This document shows, piece by piece, positions 23,993 through 35,750 of a stretch of 64,000 nt of DNA (position 1 is the stretch's first letter; each line of letters opens with the position of its first letter). The DNA comes from Lethocerus indicus. Its lineage: Eukaryota; Arthropoda; Insecta; Hemiptera; Belostomatidae. The stretch covers positions 7,281,575 through 7,345,574 of the forward strand of contig JACDQD010000005.1 in assembly GCA_019843655.1 (NCBI GenBank), given 5' to 3'. The notes under the pieces were generated by a model. It saw only the letters and a program-made list of their open reading frames with translations. It was not told the DNA's origin and did not search any database. Both the position numbers and the translations under genes were made by a program.

Positions 23993-24400
23993 AATAATTA
24001 ATTTCAGTCGCCCCCAATATATAAAAGCGACCCGGTATCATATTTGTATGAACAAAAACAGACACAGGTTGAGTGAACAATAAGCCATTATACTTCGCTT
24101 GGTGTGGCGGTAGCTATTTGTATTGTTTGTTTGGCCCCGCGAGGAAACCGATACACAGAGGTGAAGGGGGAGGGATATAATCGCTCGCCAACGCTTTTAT
24201 CGGGGTTAATCCCATCGCTCAAATCGCACTAAAAAAAAAATCCACTGGCAACTTGCCGACCACGCGTTTTAATTTTTTTTTAACGGGTAGATTTATAAAT
24301 ATACAAAGGGCGATCCCGGCACGTTTTCGGACGAACATTATGTATAAAATAAAAAATAAACTATAGACAGGCAATAAATATATCTTTAGTTTTATACAGG

Positions 24401-24420
24401 GTTGAATCCTGTTGAGTCCT
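24401..24420 (+). repeat. Tandem decamer GTTGARTCCT x2
   Basis: Two adjacent 10-mers differ by one base (GTTGAATCCT and GTTGAGTCCT), followed by a partial third copy beginning GTTTCTC. A short minisatellite-like duplication. Confidence 0.6.
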
Positions 24421-26067
24421 GTTTCTCAGGGCCTGATTCAGGAGCTAACTTCATCTGTAACCGACGTGCTTATGTACCACCATAAGATTACTGAATAAAT
24501 GCTACTGACGATAATATTAAAATACAAATTTTAAAACAGTATTCTAAGGACCTCGAATACCTCTGATAAGCGATCGGACTTACGCCTGGACAAGAGCACA
24601 AGGTGACGACGGCACTAAAAAAGGAACAAGCAATTAAACCGCAGGGACAATTCCCGGATAAATGTTATTATGGCCTAGCGTAATAACAGGCAATGAAATT
24701 CAATTCTCCAATGAAATTACCCGACACTAATACTGTTCCCTTTCCTTTTCCTTTTTCTGCTATTGAATTTGCCACGACCACAACACAAGGCGATTTTCGA
24801 AAGGACTGACTAATCGGGTAGCAAACATTTCAGCCGTTCGCCATTTCAGTTGAAACAGTATTTTTCAAAAGTGTTTGAAAACATTTATTTAAAAACTTTT
24901 CATTAAAAACGAATCTGAATACCGAAAGACATATTATAAATTATAAAATCAAAACGTCACTGTCCTATTACTTTTTATATATTTTCCAAATGATTCAACT
25001 GATGACAAATGATTGACAGCGTTTGATTGGCAAGGACACATCACCCTGGTTGTTTTAAATGTTACTGAAATATATATTTAGTAACTTCTGGAATTAGTAT
25101 AAGACTGGAATTCGTCTACGAAATAATAATTAAGTTTATTCTTAAGTGAGGGATCGAGAACAGGGCATGGTGGATTGCAGCTGTTGCGTCCGCTCCGAGT
25201 TGCCTCCCGGCAGTAACTTCGTTCTTAATCAGAGCTCACTAGGCATTACTAAATTACAGTACAGTGATTATTATTTACTATCAGTATTATACGATGAAAA
25301 GTAAATACACTTCACTGTGGATAAGATAATTGGCAAAGAACTATTGTTTTACACGGATGGGATATTAATAGCCGAAGGAAATTAAAAAGCAATAATTATT
25401 ACCATACGTGATGAAATCCCACGGTAGTTAAAATTAATGGCTTGAGAATCATCTCAATGACTTTGCATGGCATAAAACTTATTTCATTATCTAATACTTA
25501 CTCGAAGGGCTGCGAAGACCCTAAGTGAAGGGGTGAATTCGTTTACGTGACGAGGCGTACAATTAAGTTCAATTTACTTAACTTAAATTTAACCTATCTA
25601 TTGACCTAAACTTCATTCAATGGTCCACGCTGCCTCTAACTTTTCAGCCCCATTCTTGACTGATTTATACTACTGGAGTGAACCAACTCTTTGGATGTTA
25701 TATGAATGAATGACAGTCATTTAACTATGAATAAACAATATATCACTGTAACTGCACGAATGTGGTACACAGGAGACGGTATATTATGTAATCTCTCTAG
25801 TGTATGTAGGATCGCTATTGTGTCATAATCCTATTCTAAATCGCGCCCCTTATTTCTTTCAATACTTAAATTTATTATCTCAATTTGTAGAAGGGGAATT
25901 TTCTCATCCCCTTTTAAGATGGGATCCTTCGCGGAGATCGACCCCTTCAGAGTTCGACCACCTTAGGTAGGACATGAAGGAGCAGCATGTAGGTGGCGTT
26001 CCTCTTAAGACGGCGTCCAAGAGCCCGATGGAAAATAGCGCTTTGATGTCTGTTAATCATTAAAATT

Positions 26068-26091
26068 GGGGCGGTAAGGGGGAGGGGAGGG
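26068..26091 (+). other. G-quadruplex motif
   Basis: G4-CGGTAA-G5-A-G4-A-G3 satisfies the standard pattern of four G runs of at least three with loops of 1-7 nt. A second G-rich run (GGGGGGGGG) follows near 26167. Folding in vivo is unknown. Confidence 0.7.
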
Positions 26092-28557
26092 AAGCTTCGA
26101 ACTCGCGCTTAAGTAATTGAATATTTCAGAAGCGTCGCAAATTAGTAAAGGAGGGGGCGTTGGTGTGGGGGGGGGTTGCTTCCGCCCACCAAATTGGGAC
26201 GAGCGTTGCTTGCCACCGCCTCCACGATTGTGAGTCAAAAATTGTGTTAGGGCGAAGGCCCTCCCCCCTTTCCGTAATTAGCACCGCCGAGAAGAGGTAG
26301 CTTTACTAGGAGAACCTGCGCACCTTAATTATCGTCAAACTCCCGGCCTCGGCTTCGCATCGGGACCCACCTTGAAAAATCTTTTAACGCAACTTTTAGA
26401 TCCGATTAAAACTTCGTTCGCCGCCAACAAACCGCCCCCAAGCCGGCCGATCGACTCCGCTAAGTCCAATTTCTCACGGTGAATAAATAGAACGTTTTGC
26501 CGAACGTCGAGTCGTCCGACCCGTGGGACATGGAAAGGAAAGCAGTAAAGCCTTAAGGACTTCACTTATATGTCCAATACATCAAACTAAATTATGAATT
26601 TATTGCACGGCACATAATACTGTCGTCATTATATACTCGCAACAATAACGCTATAATTAAGCAGTAGTACGTTCGAAAATATGGAATTAACTAGAAAGCG
26701 GAGATACGATAAAAAGCAGCAAACAAACTGGAAAATTATACGAAAGTATTCCATATTTATGAGCCTTCCGGCAGCGTTATTCCCTTTTCTTCCTTTCGTC
26801 CTTGTCTAATACGTGATGACAAGGGTCCCACAACCTGTATAGCTTAGTATATGGCATTACTAACTCATGCTATTTGATTCGTATATTATAGGGTTGGCAC
26901 AAAATCACCATCCGGCTATAAAAACATAGAAAGTCTGATAAAAAATCATTGTATATTAACACCAAGAAACTTATAGTCGCTACATCGGAAGCCAAAATTA
27001 CGTTATGTGAGGGAATAATCCGATAGGACACAAAATGGAAAGGGTGATCAAGTAATCTTTTATTTATTTTTTTAAAGAGACTATTGTTGGGAAACGAATA
27101 GCAGTCCCCAGATGGGACTCAGGTTCAGGGACGCGGTCGGAAAAAGGACACTTGATGTTCCATTGTTGATGTGAGGGCGGCCGGCCTCCAATTACAGTAA
27201 TTATCGCACCACGGTCCATTGTGTCATCCCGTATTTTTCGCCTCTCGTCCTCCACTTTCGAGTATTTTTTACGATCGTGATTATTTCTTTCTTTTGGGTA
27301 TTCTATAGCCCGGTAATTTGTTACAGGGAAAAACGATTGCTAATCACCGCCCGTCAGATGGGGAGAGGGCCATTAGGTATAGGTCCCCCCTCGCTAATTA
27401 CTTATTTAGTTACGTGACCGGCGTCGAACCTATTAAAGAAAAAGATTAAAAAGTAAAAGGCCTCCACGTGCTTAAGTAATGATACGATTCCTCACCATTG
27501 GCTATGGTCATTAAGGCATCGCAGGTTGACAACGCAACTTTTGTCTTCAAGAGTACCGGAGGAGAGAAAGTACTGTGCTTTGGGATATTAATACCCGCCG
27601 CAATCTTACTGACGTTTATTTTTAATCATGGGTACTGATTAACTTAAACTTTTCCAAACGGCCTCTTTATATCAATCATGCAATGATGTTGAGGTCTTAA
27701 TCAGAATAAGATTTAATGGTCTAGTTGAGTAGTTTGATTGATCGAGTGGAAAATAATTTTAGATAAGATATCTTCCTTTCCAGTAGAACTGGAAAATACA
27801 GAGAAGAAGCAGAAACCAGGAGAATTAACTTCTTCTTAGGAAATCTTCAAACAAATTAGTGAAGATGGGGGGGTGAAGATTTACGGTATAGATTGACGGG
27901 TTTCCACTCCCAAACCCGTCTGGAGTGCTCCAATTTTTGAGAGGATATTTGAGTGCATTACACGCCAGAAGACAAGAGGGAGTTCGATCACATAAGCTAC
28001 TTAGTTAATAAATAAATTTCTTCTAATCACACCGACAGCTGTCGATGTAATAACGAAACTCCTGGGTTTCGTCCGAGAACACTAGACAATCCCGTAGACC
28101 TCTATAAATATCTTAAACTAAATTAATAAATTCAATTTTCTCAGAATAATCGTAATAACTTTTGCTAACCTGATTTCCTTTGAAGATGTTAAAAAACGAA
28201 TTTATCTTGAGCCTACAGTTCCAGTCAAACAGAGACCTTTTAACGTAGATAAGGCGGGGGGCCTGATATTCGGTAAGGAAATAGCGATAAGACCCTCGTT
28301 TAAAAAAAAATAAACTGATGGTCTCCCCCGTTAAATTTCAACATTTATTAATTTCCCCACCCGACGCCCGTCAGGACATTTTTCGACAGCAGAGCAAACA
28401 GAGTTTCGACGCGGGAAAACAAATTAAGGAGGCAAAATATTTATTTTAACGATCGGCCCAACCGATTAACTTCCTGTAATTACGCGAGGGAGCCGGGTGC
28501 AACTGACGCCGAAGGAAGGACCGCCCTCACCTTAAGGTCAACCGTAACCTCTACCCC

Positions 28558-28566
28558 TATATAAAA
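28558..28566 (+). promoter_or_regulatory. TATA-box-like TATATAAAA
   Basis: TATATAAAA is a strong match to the TATA consensus and sits at the edge of a GC-richer patch (28470-28555), with AT-rich DNA downstream. AT-rich genomes contain many chance matches, and no gene follows that I can identify. Confidence 0.2.
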
Positions 28567-30835
28567 TCCTCTACTTTATTTATTTTCAACGATTATTCTT
28601 AAATAATATTATAACTAAATGGGAATTCCGAAATCACTGATAGTTGTGTTAAATCACTTCTCATCCTAGTGGCGGATCGAATTTCCCTTCTTCTACAAAT
28701 GTTAATTGTTTAAATCAGTGGAGCTCATGTGCCACCCGTGTACTCATATTATAATTCAATTTCACGGAATTGAGCGACACACTGGATTCCCAACTTGTCG
28801 GTTTGTGTGTACCATTTCAGAACAAACAAAATGAATTTTATCGTGCTTTACCCTTATACTCATGGTAATGATCGGCGTATTAATAAATTAAATCACGTAA
28901 TCAACTTAATTGGGAAATGATAATCCTAGATTTAAGGAATGTAATGAAATGGGTAAAATATAATTGGAAAAGAGATTACAAATCAATAATTGATGGCTTT
29001 ATCTTCTAACATTTCTGATACTCAAATAATCCAGTACAAACAGATCTCTAAATACGAAATTGATGCAGCACAATATATACAAACAATTACAAATACAAAA
29101 TGTTAATCCAATAAGAGATAATTAGAATTACTTGTACTTATTGCGCTAAGAGTTTTAATTTATAATTAAATTTCCTCCCAGAAATTTGACCTTTCCCATC
29201 ATGGAAGTTACAAGTTACAAGCTTAATATAACACATACCGTTCAAATATATTAGAACAGTAACAGTTTTTTAATCCTTGCAAATCCTAAAGGGTTTAATA
29301 ATCATACCGGATTCTAAGATACAAAACATATAAACAAAATGTACTCTAATATAAACGAACATAAATTAATAATTAAGAATATAAAACCGCGAATAAAATT
29401 GAATATTTTATTATGCAGGACATCAGTTGGCAACTGTTCTTTTACAAAATTAATGTGACGTTGCATGATTCAGTTCGAACTTTTCTTATTAAGTGATGTA
29501 CGTAAGTTTTAGGGGCATAATTAATGATGGTACCAACTCGGCGCGGAGTTGTTTTGTTTAGATCGCGCCACTAATTTAAACATCCGAATATGTTTAATTG
29601 ACTAACACAACTTGTATAGTTTGACAAGCTATGTTTGATATACTTTGAAAACGAGAACTGGCCGAAAGCTTGACCTTCCGGAACGCAAACGTATTCCGGT
29701 CATTTCGACACAGCAGAAAAATTCCCCCATTATAATTAATATTGGGAAACCAGCTTTCTTGTAGAGAGTCTTCAGAATGGAACACTTGCCGCGATTTTAT
29801 CTGAAGGCAATTTCAAAACCGCCATGAGTGTTGTAATGTTGTGTACGGTCTCTGGGAGAAGCAGTCTAGTGTAAGGCCGGCGATACTCCTCTCTGCACTC
29901 TATAACTTGTCAACCTTGCATTGTCGCTTCTCGTTAACGACTCTCGGAGCGCAAACGAATTCGGAGCCGATAATTGAATTTGAAGCGTCGCTCTAAAAGA
30001 GTTTAAATTGGGTCGGCCAAATATAGAAAGAAAGCTCCCAGCTATATATAAACCTGAATTCTATTACGGGCAACATCAGTAAATGTACTCGTTTGATTAC
30101 GGTGCAACAATAAGTAAAATATTGTAACAGATATGTGTTAGATTAGACTTCTCGTCGTATTTTATTAAAATTGCTTTGTTGCTAATCAATTAGTGCAGAG
30201 GAGCATCACTAGTACATATTAGTATATAGTAATATTACTATTTCTACTAAAACACCCTAGCAAAAGTACCTTTTATCATAAATAACATAAATATTGATAA
30301 AAAATTACATCTCGAATCGGTCGTTCATGTTTTTCTCTGTAAACTATTTGTCGTTTCGATATGATGATTTAATTCAACGTGAGTATGTAGAAACCTTGAA
30401 ATAGGTAAGATCTTCCGCCAATTAAAAGAGAATAATTTAATCAGACTTATCAGTACCGAACGACGAAACCATGTTGTGTTTAGTGGCAAATAACTCCGAT
30501 TTCGAAACAGTCTAATTATGGAAAAACGTAATTAAAACCACGGACGAATAGTACGGACCGGAAAGAGTAACAAGCTCCTCATTCCCCGCAGTCCACGTTA
30601 GTCCTAACTTATAAACTAATGGTATTTCATCCGGAAAAATAATGAAATTTGCTGCAATAGATTTATACGAAGTGGGCATGGATAAGAGTTATTTTCTCTC
30701 CCTTCTGGCTTTTCGGGATTGCGACACCGTATTTGAACATCCGTCATCATCAAAGAAGCAATATCGTAATATATCACAGTTAGAAACATAAGTGCAGAGG
30801 AATCGTACCACCACAAGAAAGGTATCACGTTACAA

Positions 30836-30855
30836 TGTAATGGATCCACATTACA
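30836..30855. repeat. Hairpin TGTAATG/CATTACA
   Basis: Perfect 7-bp arms around GATCCA. The word TTACAATG also occurs twice in direct orientation here (30830-30837 and 30851-30858). Confidence 0.6.
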
Positions 30856-31131
30856 ATGAAACTGTCTACACAAGGAGCAAGCGGGCGAAGCGGCTTGAAG
30901 AAATTATTACGCCGTTAACATAATAAACCTTTCCCGCCTCCCTTATCTCGTACAAAATCCCCGTGTGTAACAGGATACGTTCTTGGTCCTACGGCATGTC
31001 CGGGCGTTAAATACAATTTCGCATCAGTTGTCGGAACAAATTTACATTAATTTTACACGCCCGAACCGAAAACGGAGATTAGCAACTTGAATAAATTCTG
31101 AGACCTGACAGGGTCGGTGGGAAAACTTAAA

Positions 31132-31151
31132 ACGTCCACGATCATGGACGT
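31132..31151. repeat. Hairpin ACGTCCA/TGGACGT
   Basis: Perfect 7-bp arms around a 6-nt CGATCA loop. Isolated; no function suggested. Confidence 0.6.
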
Positions 31152-32440
31152 CACTACTAAATTTATCCGGTGAAGCACGAAGCGAGCCCGAGATTGAAAA
31201 GCAGGTGACGAGGCCGTGTTGTCTGTCTCAATGTCAGACAGAGCTATTGTTCTCCTGCCCGGACAATTATCCTCCCCGCTCGAGGGTCAAGGTTCACGAA
31301 CGTTTCACGTGAAAAAAGAATATTCCCAAACTTTCCCGCCGGTCCGACGGGCACATTCTTCAATGTCGTATCCGCCCCCTTGACCTCTCCTGTATTAAAT
31401 TATGAGGTAATATTCAAACTGTTTAAAGGTCCCAAAGGACCGCCATACAAAAATTGTGCTGCCAATAGCGTAACATTTCCAGTAATATGAAGTAGGTATT
31501 TTTATTTACAGTTTCAGTGGAATTGAAAGGAAAAGTCAATTCAATTTTGTCGAGTCTCACTAAGAGATTATATGACTTATATGACTGTTTATCGCCTCAA
31601 ATAATGTACGATTTATGAGATATTTCAACTCGAAAACTAAATTAACGGGAGGCGAAATATTTTTTAATTAAACACGTAGGAAATATGCTGGTTTAATATA
31701 AGAATCTGAACACGAAATTAAAAATTATATGTGAAATTTAAAACGGTGAAATTCAATATCGAAACGATCCGATTATATAAAGTCGGGTCTTTAAACAACC
31801 GAGCCAATGTCTCAATTATGTTGTCAAACTCAAAAAGGCCCGGCAATAATTCAGACGGAATATTCCCCGAAATTTCGTGCTGAGCTCGCCCCCCACACCG
31901 GGCCCGATCATTGGGCCATGAAAAACGCGCGGTGAGAAATTCTCCGGTCATTATCTCGGCTTAAGCACCCGAACGGATCCGACACTGGGAGGATAAACGA
32001 AGCGTTCAACAACTATTCCTGGTGTAAATGGGGCCAAAGGTGAACGAAGGTAGTTCGGTAACGGCTATCGGGGTCCGGCTCAGGGATGGCGTCAGTCCCG
32101 GTATTGGACCGACAGACGGTGGATTTTTATCGTTGGCCGGATGACACATTTATCCGCCGGCATTCACGCCGCCACTGCACGCTCCCTATAGCAATACAAT
32201 CTATTGGCAACACTGCACCAAAATCATCAAGCATACCAACCGGCCAATACGTTATTTGCCCTTACGAAACTGACATTGAGATGGACATGCTTTTTAAAAT
32301 TCCTGGTGCGGATATTAGAAGTTTTTGACCGGTGCCGAGTTTTTGACATTATTGCAATGACGGTTTTCATTGCTTCTCTTTGTACAGCCAGTTTTTTTGT
32401 GATTGCTCTAAACACCGCGCAATATAAAGTGCAACTTTAG

Positions 32441-33070
32441 ACGGGACGTTTTAGAGCGACGTAACCGCGACTTAAAAAAATTCCTTTTGCCGCTCCTCCC
32501 ACCGCGGTATTGTACTTGCGGCCGACAGCGATTAAAAACTTTTTTCCCGACGGACGAGCGAATTTCACTCTCTCCTCTCGGTCAAAGGCCTAAATATCGG
32601 AATATTTTGGAGCGGAAAATGGAAAGGGAGAGTTTATAAATTTAATACAGTAAGGTAGTAAAGGGGGGGCCGTGGGAATAGTGGATTTATTGAGGTGAGG
32701 GGGCGCGGCTTCCCTTTGTGCCCTTTACACAGGCCGGCATTGTCTTTTAGGATGCGGGGGCGGCAGGGGGTAGGCCGGGATTTTCATAGAGTACCGAGGG
32801 TCGCTCGTTTTGTCCTACTTTAGTGCCACCGCAAAAAGGGACCCCCTCCAACGTTTTCAACCCCACCGACGTTTTCACTCCCGTACCCACCTCGCCCAAC
32901 CGTACTATTGCGTCCCTTCGTCCTACGTTGGTCTGTATTAGGCGGTATGGCGGCCTAGTCACGTCCTGGTTTTAGGACCGTCCTGGCGCCCCGACAAACT
33001 GCAGGCTGCGTTTTAATTGAGGAACGGAGATAGCCCCACCCTTTCCGTACCACTTAACCCCCGGGTTTGA
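32441..33070. other. GC-rich, G-run-bearing block
   Basis: CG-containing and GC-rich compared with both flanks, with G runs on the plus strand (GGGGGGG near 32664; G5 runs near 32756 and 32766). A 71-codon minus ORF (32747-32962) is open but unrecognised. It could be a CpG-rich regulatory element, an exon of an unknown gene or simply an isochore-like fluctuation. Confidence 0.4.
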
Positions 33071-33260
33071 TGCTTATTTGTATAATGCAATCTACAAAGG
33101 CGCTGACCCCACTTCCACTCTCAAAGAAGCCTCGATAAATAACATCGATAATACGATCGCAGGAAAAGGCTCGGGAATTCATTCCAAGACGATTTGAGAA
33201 TAAGGTAATCAATCACAATTTAAACTTATTAAGATTATATTTTTCTATTGTTTTATAAAA

Positions 33261-33328
33261 TTAAAGTTTATAATTATAAAGTTATATATTAAAAAATCTC
33301 GAGTTATAAAGTATCGAGTTAAAAAATT
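33261..33328 (+). repeat. Degenerate AT-rich tandem repeat
   Basis: The words AAAGTTTATAATTATAAAG and then CTCGAGTTATAAAGT / ATCGAGTTAAAAAAT recur with a period near 15 bases and several substitutions. An eroded minisatellite is the simplest reading. Confidence 0.5.
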
Positions 33329-33401
33329 AATGGGCGAAGTGGTCTATAAAGGAAGCCGTTGAGTGGGACAATACTAGAGAAATGCTGGCAGAGAAGGCGC
33401 T

Positions 33402-33424
33402 AACTGGAAAAATGGGTTAATGCC
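33402..33424 (+). repeat. 23-bp direct repeat, copy 1
   Basis: AACTGGAAAAATGGGTTAATGCC matches 33924-33946 at 21 of 23 positions, in the same orientation. Flanks are not clearly similar. Confidence 0.55.
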
Positions 33425-33923
33425 AGGAGACGGGGGAACCGACCCCACTCTATACTATACGGCCCGCTTTATGCCTCTGCTCTCACGAGAGGCCCTCCAG
33501 GGACATAATTCGAGTATCGCCGCAGATCCTCGGCTTTAGCCTATACACCAGACAGAAACTGAACGGACGTAGTTTCATGCCCCTTTCGTTAAGCCGTCCA
33601 ATTGATATGGTGTGTCAGCGTTTTATCGGAGCTATAGGCGCTTCCAGATAATCAGTAATGTCCAACCTTCCATTCGACTGCTCTTTATACCAGACATATA
33701 TATACCAATTATATATGATTAATATTAATAAGGCGATAATATAGATAACTATCTGTTATTACCCCGTTATATGATCAAAAGTAAAGAGCAATATAAAACT
33801 GATAAATTCGATCTGACACTTGGGAGTCCTCTAGAGAAGAAAATAGGGTAGGTGAAAAATTCAGGCAAACACACTCGTAAGGGTCCCAACGGGTCGCGTA
33901 AAAACTGAGTAAAGTTCGGCGTA

Positions 33924-33946
33924 AACCGGAAAAATGGGTTAATACC
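33924..33946 (+). repeat. 23-bp direct repeat, copy 2
   Basis: AACCGGAAAAATGGGTTAATACC, 522 bp downstream of copy 1. The shared core is GGAAAAATGGGTTAAT (16 bp identical). Confidence 0.55.
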
Positions 33947-35489
33947 TTTGGCCATACCATGGGAAAGAAGTCTCGGCATTGCTCTGCACTTTATGTCCGC
34001 CGAAGCCGCTGTCCAGGCCGGCATCCTACTAGCAAACTCAATTAAACTGTCCCCCTCTCTGCTCTTTGCTCGGTTTTACGATTTTGAGAAATGTGTACCG
34101 AGTAGCTTTGAATTGGGCCGATTTAAACGCTGCCCCTTCACAAACACCGTCCCTCAGGAAACAAAAACAAGCTCTACACGGATTCATTTATTTATTGCTT
34201 CGTCGTAAACTAATGGCGTAGGAATTTATTCGCAGAATGACTGGCCGTTTCTTATTTGCCGGCGTGAATGTTTTATTTGCAATAATTTAATACCGGCGCA
34301 ATTAAAACTGGGAGGGGCGGTTCTGTGTGGGTATTAACGGAGTCGGGGGGAACAAGGGAAAATCCCGGAAGATTCGTTAACGGGCGGGCAAGAATTCGGC
34401 CGCTGAGATTTCGCTGCGAGACTAATCACTTTCCCTTATAAATTGAGAGCTCAGCTTCGGTTTCGGCTTCGGCACGTGGGAGGGGGGTTTATTTAAATTC
34501 AATCGGAACTAAAAGCGGGCGGCTCATTAAAAGCGGCCCCCAAGTATTTTAGAGCGTAATTAGATTACGGTTAAAATCCCCGGCCTTCGGCCCTACCGAC
34601 CAAAAGGAAAGGGGCCAAGCGGGGGAGGCGTTTTACGAAGCCGGGCCCGACCGCTGCAATTAAGAAATTTGCAGAAAGTAGGCATTCCTCCCGATTAATA
34701 ATAATAAAAAATAATTTCAAAGAAGAAAACGTCGACTCTTCCGACGTTCTCTTATTCCGCATTAATTACGAGGCTTCAAACGACTTGCGCCATCAAACGG
34801 CCGAAGAGAATAAATTTATTTACGTTGTAATATAAGACGGAACCGAGTGGTAATTTAATTTTTAGGGAGTATATTCTTTCGGTGAAGGTACGAATAATGA
34901 TGCTGTATATAAATTACTTGGAAAAAACATTTTTGGAAAAAAAATTGAGTAGGGAAAGTAACATTTCTTGTTCTTACAAATATTTACCGTCTATCTACAG
35001 TAAAATACACAAAACTTCAACGTTGAGGCACTTAATTATTACCGATAGACTAATATTGCGTAAAATATTAAATTAAAATACGTTTTTTCGTTTTGTTCGT
35101 ATCAGGACCTTGTATTTCGTTGGACAGATTCGCATACCACATAATTAATAAGCTATTTTATATTTTTAGATTAAACTACCCTTCGTGTCATTAATACCAC
35201 TATTATGTGGAATGACAGACCGCCAATAAATTGTAGACATATTTTACTTATATACACACCACCCGCAAAAGAAAGTAAGGAAATTATTCAGGACCTAATA
35301 CAACTCCGGGACAGAAGCTCATTCGATATTAATTTAACGATCTACCACATTCCGCCCCCCTCTCCAAACATCCGACCAAAAACACACAAAGTACACAAGA
35401 AGGGGGTTTTCATTTCCTCGAGGGAGAAGGGGATGGCGGGTAATGGTCTCTTCTGTAAACCAGTTAGTTTTCGGTTGGCAAAGTTTGGT

Positions 35490-35507
35490 GGGAGGGGGGG
35501 TTGGGGG
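35490..35507 (+). other. G-quadruplex motif
   Basis: GGGAGGGGGGGTTGGGGG can supply four runs of three or more G with 1-2 nt loops, taking the seven-G run as two runs. It lies inside a plus ORF (35205-35600) that is not recognised as a gene. Confidence 0.6.
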
Positions 35508-35651
35508 TTGGTACAGATTCTCATTTATCCTTGGGTACCCCACCCCACACCACACATAGAATCCCTCTCCCTATCACCCCTCTCACTGTATGATGGATGA
35601 GCCTAGTTTCTTGTTTGCTTACATTACTCACCTCTGCCTCTGTGTCTCTTT

Positions 35652-35668
35652 CTAACAAACTTTGTTAG
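35652..35668. repeat. 17-bp inverted repeat CTAACAAA-C-TTTGTTAG
   Basis: Perfect 8-bp arms around one central C, 17 bp before the (TA)n array. It may belong to the same unstable region. Confidence 0.7.
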
Positions 35669-35683
35669 TTGCTTAATTTTAGG

Positions 35684-35685
<2 letters not shown>

Positions 35686-35738
<53 letters not shown>

Positions 35739-35750
35739 AAGAGAGAGAGA
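35686..35750. repeat. Compound (TA)n(GA)5 microsatellite
   Basis: TA repeats at 35686-35738, with a phase break at 35730/35731, then AA and (GA)5 at 35741-35750. Simple repeat. Confidence 0.95.

Larger units (their letters stand above)
22366..26060. other. Non-coding stretch
   Basis: GC-richer at 22740-23215, where two overlapping minus-strand frames (22773-23039 and 22787-23020) are open; otherwise AT-rich. Contains the palindrome cluster at 23164-23208, the second CTATAAATAGGGG at 23980 and a decamer tandem GTTGAATCCT/GTTGAGTCCT at 24401-24420. No recognisable gene. Confidence 0.5.
26092..32440. other. Long AT-rich non-coding stretch, no gene seen
   Basis: Six kilobases without a supportable gene. 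ORFs (minus 26335-26565, minus 27064-27255, minus 29594-29785, minus 30616-30873, minus 31718-31951, plus 32086-32328 and 32204-32440) are all under 90 codons and unrecognised. Small structures are a TATATAAAA sequence at 28558, a TGTAATG/CATTACA hairpin at 30836-30855 and an ACGTCCA/TGGACGT hairpin at 31132-31151. Confidence 0.5.
33071..35480. other. Non-coding stretch with short repeats
   Basis: Contains degenerate AT-rich tandem repeats at 33261-33328 and two copies of a 23-bp word at 33402 and 33924. ORFs 33767-34024 (minus) and 33948-34208 (plus) partly overlap on opposite strands; 34571-34762 (minus) and 34882-35076 (plus) are short. No domain recognised. Confidence 0.5.

Noticed and set aside
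29425..29445. CAGTTGGCAACTG, similar to the middle of miR-216
   Set aside because: The seed region does not match. The sequence is a short palindrome.
35205..35600. Plus ORF of 131 codons
   Set aside because: Crosses a G-rich low-complexity tract and ends in a CT-rich run. Overlapping minus-strand frames are also open.
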